Assembly: GCA_937920495.1 (NCBI GenBank)
Contig: CALEUQ010000030.1
Location: 1-41,268, forward strand
Origin: an uncultured bacterium
GTDB lineage: Bacteria > Spirochaetota > UBA4802 > UB4802
Reading direction: 5' to 3'
Length of the DNA: 41,268 bases
The position numbers and the translations under genes are program-made. Every line of letters begins with the position of its first letter. Within the stretch, counting starts at the first letter, position 1. The notes under the pieces are model-generated. The model saw only the letters and a list, made by a program, of their open reading frames with translations, searched no databases and was not told the origin of the DNA. Below, piece after piece: positions 40,893 to 41,268 of this stretch.

Positions 40893-41268
40893 CTATATAT
40901 GGCCCAATTGTTTGGCTTTTTTTATGATTTTGGGGTCCGGTCCCCAGAAAAATTTGCAACATACTATACCATATACACGATATACGCTAAATGTGTAGCC
41001 TGAGTACCGATAGTTATCGGTATAATCATCTTCTCCCATGCTATCAAGTACTGCTAAAAATTCATCCAGCACATTATCCAAACAAAACGCAATAATCTTA
41101 GCAAGCGACATCTTCCACAGCTTCTTCACATCCATAAAAAACTCATACTCATCCTCAAATAATACCAGATGAAAGCGCTTCCAGTTTGTTCCTTTTTTAC
41201 GATAGGAAAGCTGCTTGAATGATTTTACCTCCTCCTTTTCCAATTGCGCGGCAAAGCTCACAAGTCCG
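40893..41268 (-). CDS. Hypothetical protein, frame open to the window edge
   Basis: The frame reads at least 122 codons (a GTG at 41261 is possible) and remains open to the right edge, so the true start may be outside. Its C-terminal ~90 residues are nearly identical to the partial ORF at 2-274. A charged N-terminal part (QLEKEEVKSFKQLSYRKKGT) precedes a helical segment (MSLAKIIAFCLDNVLDEFLA). A distant likeness to small Leptospira-type repeat-family proteins such as DUF1564 is conceivable, but I cannot support it. No function is assigned. Confidence 0.55.
   Translation of the reverse strand, partial: GLVSFAAQLEKEEVKSFKQLSYRKKGTNWKRFHLVLFEDEYEFFMDVKKLWKMSLAKIIAFCLDNVLDEFLAVLDSMGEDDYTDNYRYSGYTFSVYRVYGIVCCKFFWGPDPKIIKKAKQLGHI

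Larger units (their letters stand above)
40687..41268. repeat. Right arm of the long inverted repeat
   Basis: Bases 40687-41166 are the diverged reverse complement of 1-482. The segment contains a degraded IS66 TnpA C-terminus on the plus strand (reading LKIISPGICILKVQEESLSE, then a stop) and the ORF at 40893-41268 on the minus strand. The part beyond 41166 corresponds to sequence outside the left window edge. Confidence 0.85.

Noticed and set aside
1-41268. CRISPR array, prophage or toxin-antitoxin/defence island
   Set aside because: No regularly spaced direct repeats, phage structural genes, cas genes or recognisable defence genes were found on either strand.

Overview
The window looks like chromosomal DNA of an anaerobic, double-membraned bacterium, most likely a member of the Spirochaetota or a close relative. 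That placement is an inference from gene content, not a computed phylogeny. The supporting genes are an Rnf electron-transport operon, a [2Fe-2S]/ASKHA corrinoid-activator protein, a CoA-enzyme activase, ThyX instead of ThyA, relaxed lipoboxes, a CsgG-like periplasmic domain joined to a barrel-like domain, and SpoIIE/STAS signalling proteins. The DNA is AT-rich, and most genes are housekeeping or metabolic and tightly packed on both strands.

Layout. Bases 1-980 hold insertion-sequence debris: an inverted-repeat copy with a truncated ORF, an IS66 TnpA remnant and an IS30 transposase tail. Bases 1000-4650 carry the CsgG-like protein, a terminator, and a coupled GlgD-like/rhomboid pair. Bases 4893-9200 carry the corrinoid activator, a coiled-coil nuclease-like protein and a hybrid sensor kinase. 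Bases 9383-11851 carry a penicillin-acylase-family lipoprotein. Bases 12117-16781 carry a small cysteine protein followed by rnfC-D-G-E-A, with no rnfB, and then thyX. Bases 17430-19307 carry a CoA-transferase/GNAT fusion. Bases 19633-22237 carry a STAS protein, ispF and tyrS, with hairpin-rich repeats before tyrS. Bases 22288-26419 carry an ECF sigma factor with its zinc-finger anti-sigma factor, a membrane protein, and a membrane GAF-SpoIIE protein. Bases 26423-31508 carry a sugar epimerase, dispersed repeats, purF, tRNA-Trp(CCA), a MetH-activation-domain protein and alr. A collapsed histidine-kinase pseudogene abuts alr. Bases 32183-37594 carry a WecG/TagA glycosyltransferase, a zinc ribbon, a second GAF-SpoIIE protein, a YacP-like NYN protein, a CoA-enzyme activase, a lipoprotein and an esterase-like hydrolase. 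Bases 38297-40147 carry a small membrane protein, radC and an unknown coiled-coil protein. Bases 40157-41268 hold a Y1-transposase remnant, a strongly structured non-coding RNA region (possibly a decayed group II intron), an IS66 remnant and the second inverted-repeat copy.

How the genes fit together. Rnf couples ferredoxin:NAD oxidoreduction to an ion gradient. The low-potential [2Fe-2S]/ASKHA protein, the MetH-activation-like protein and the CoA-enzyme activase point to corrinoid- and radical-based anaerobic metabolism. The two SpoIIE-type proteins and the STAS protein point to partner-switching regulation, although no RsbW-type kinase gene is present here.

The most unusual signals are an over-represented asymmetric octamer, GCGATAGT (19 exact copies counted by eye, about 1 expected), often at gene boundaries; the Rnf operon without rnfB; the inverted repeats with the same truncated ORF at both window ends; and the structured RNA region near the right end. 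No CRISPR array, prophage or obvious defence system was seen. All counts and comparisons were made by eye.
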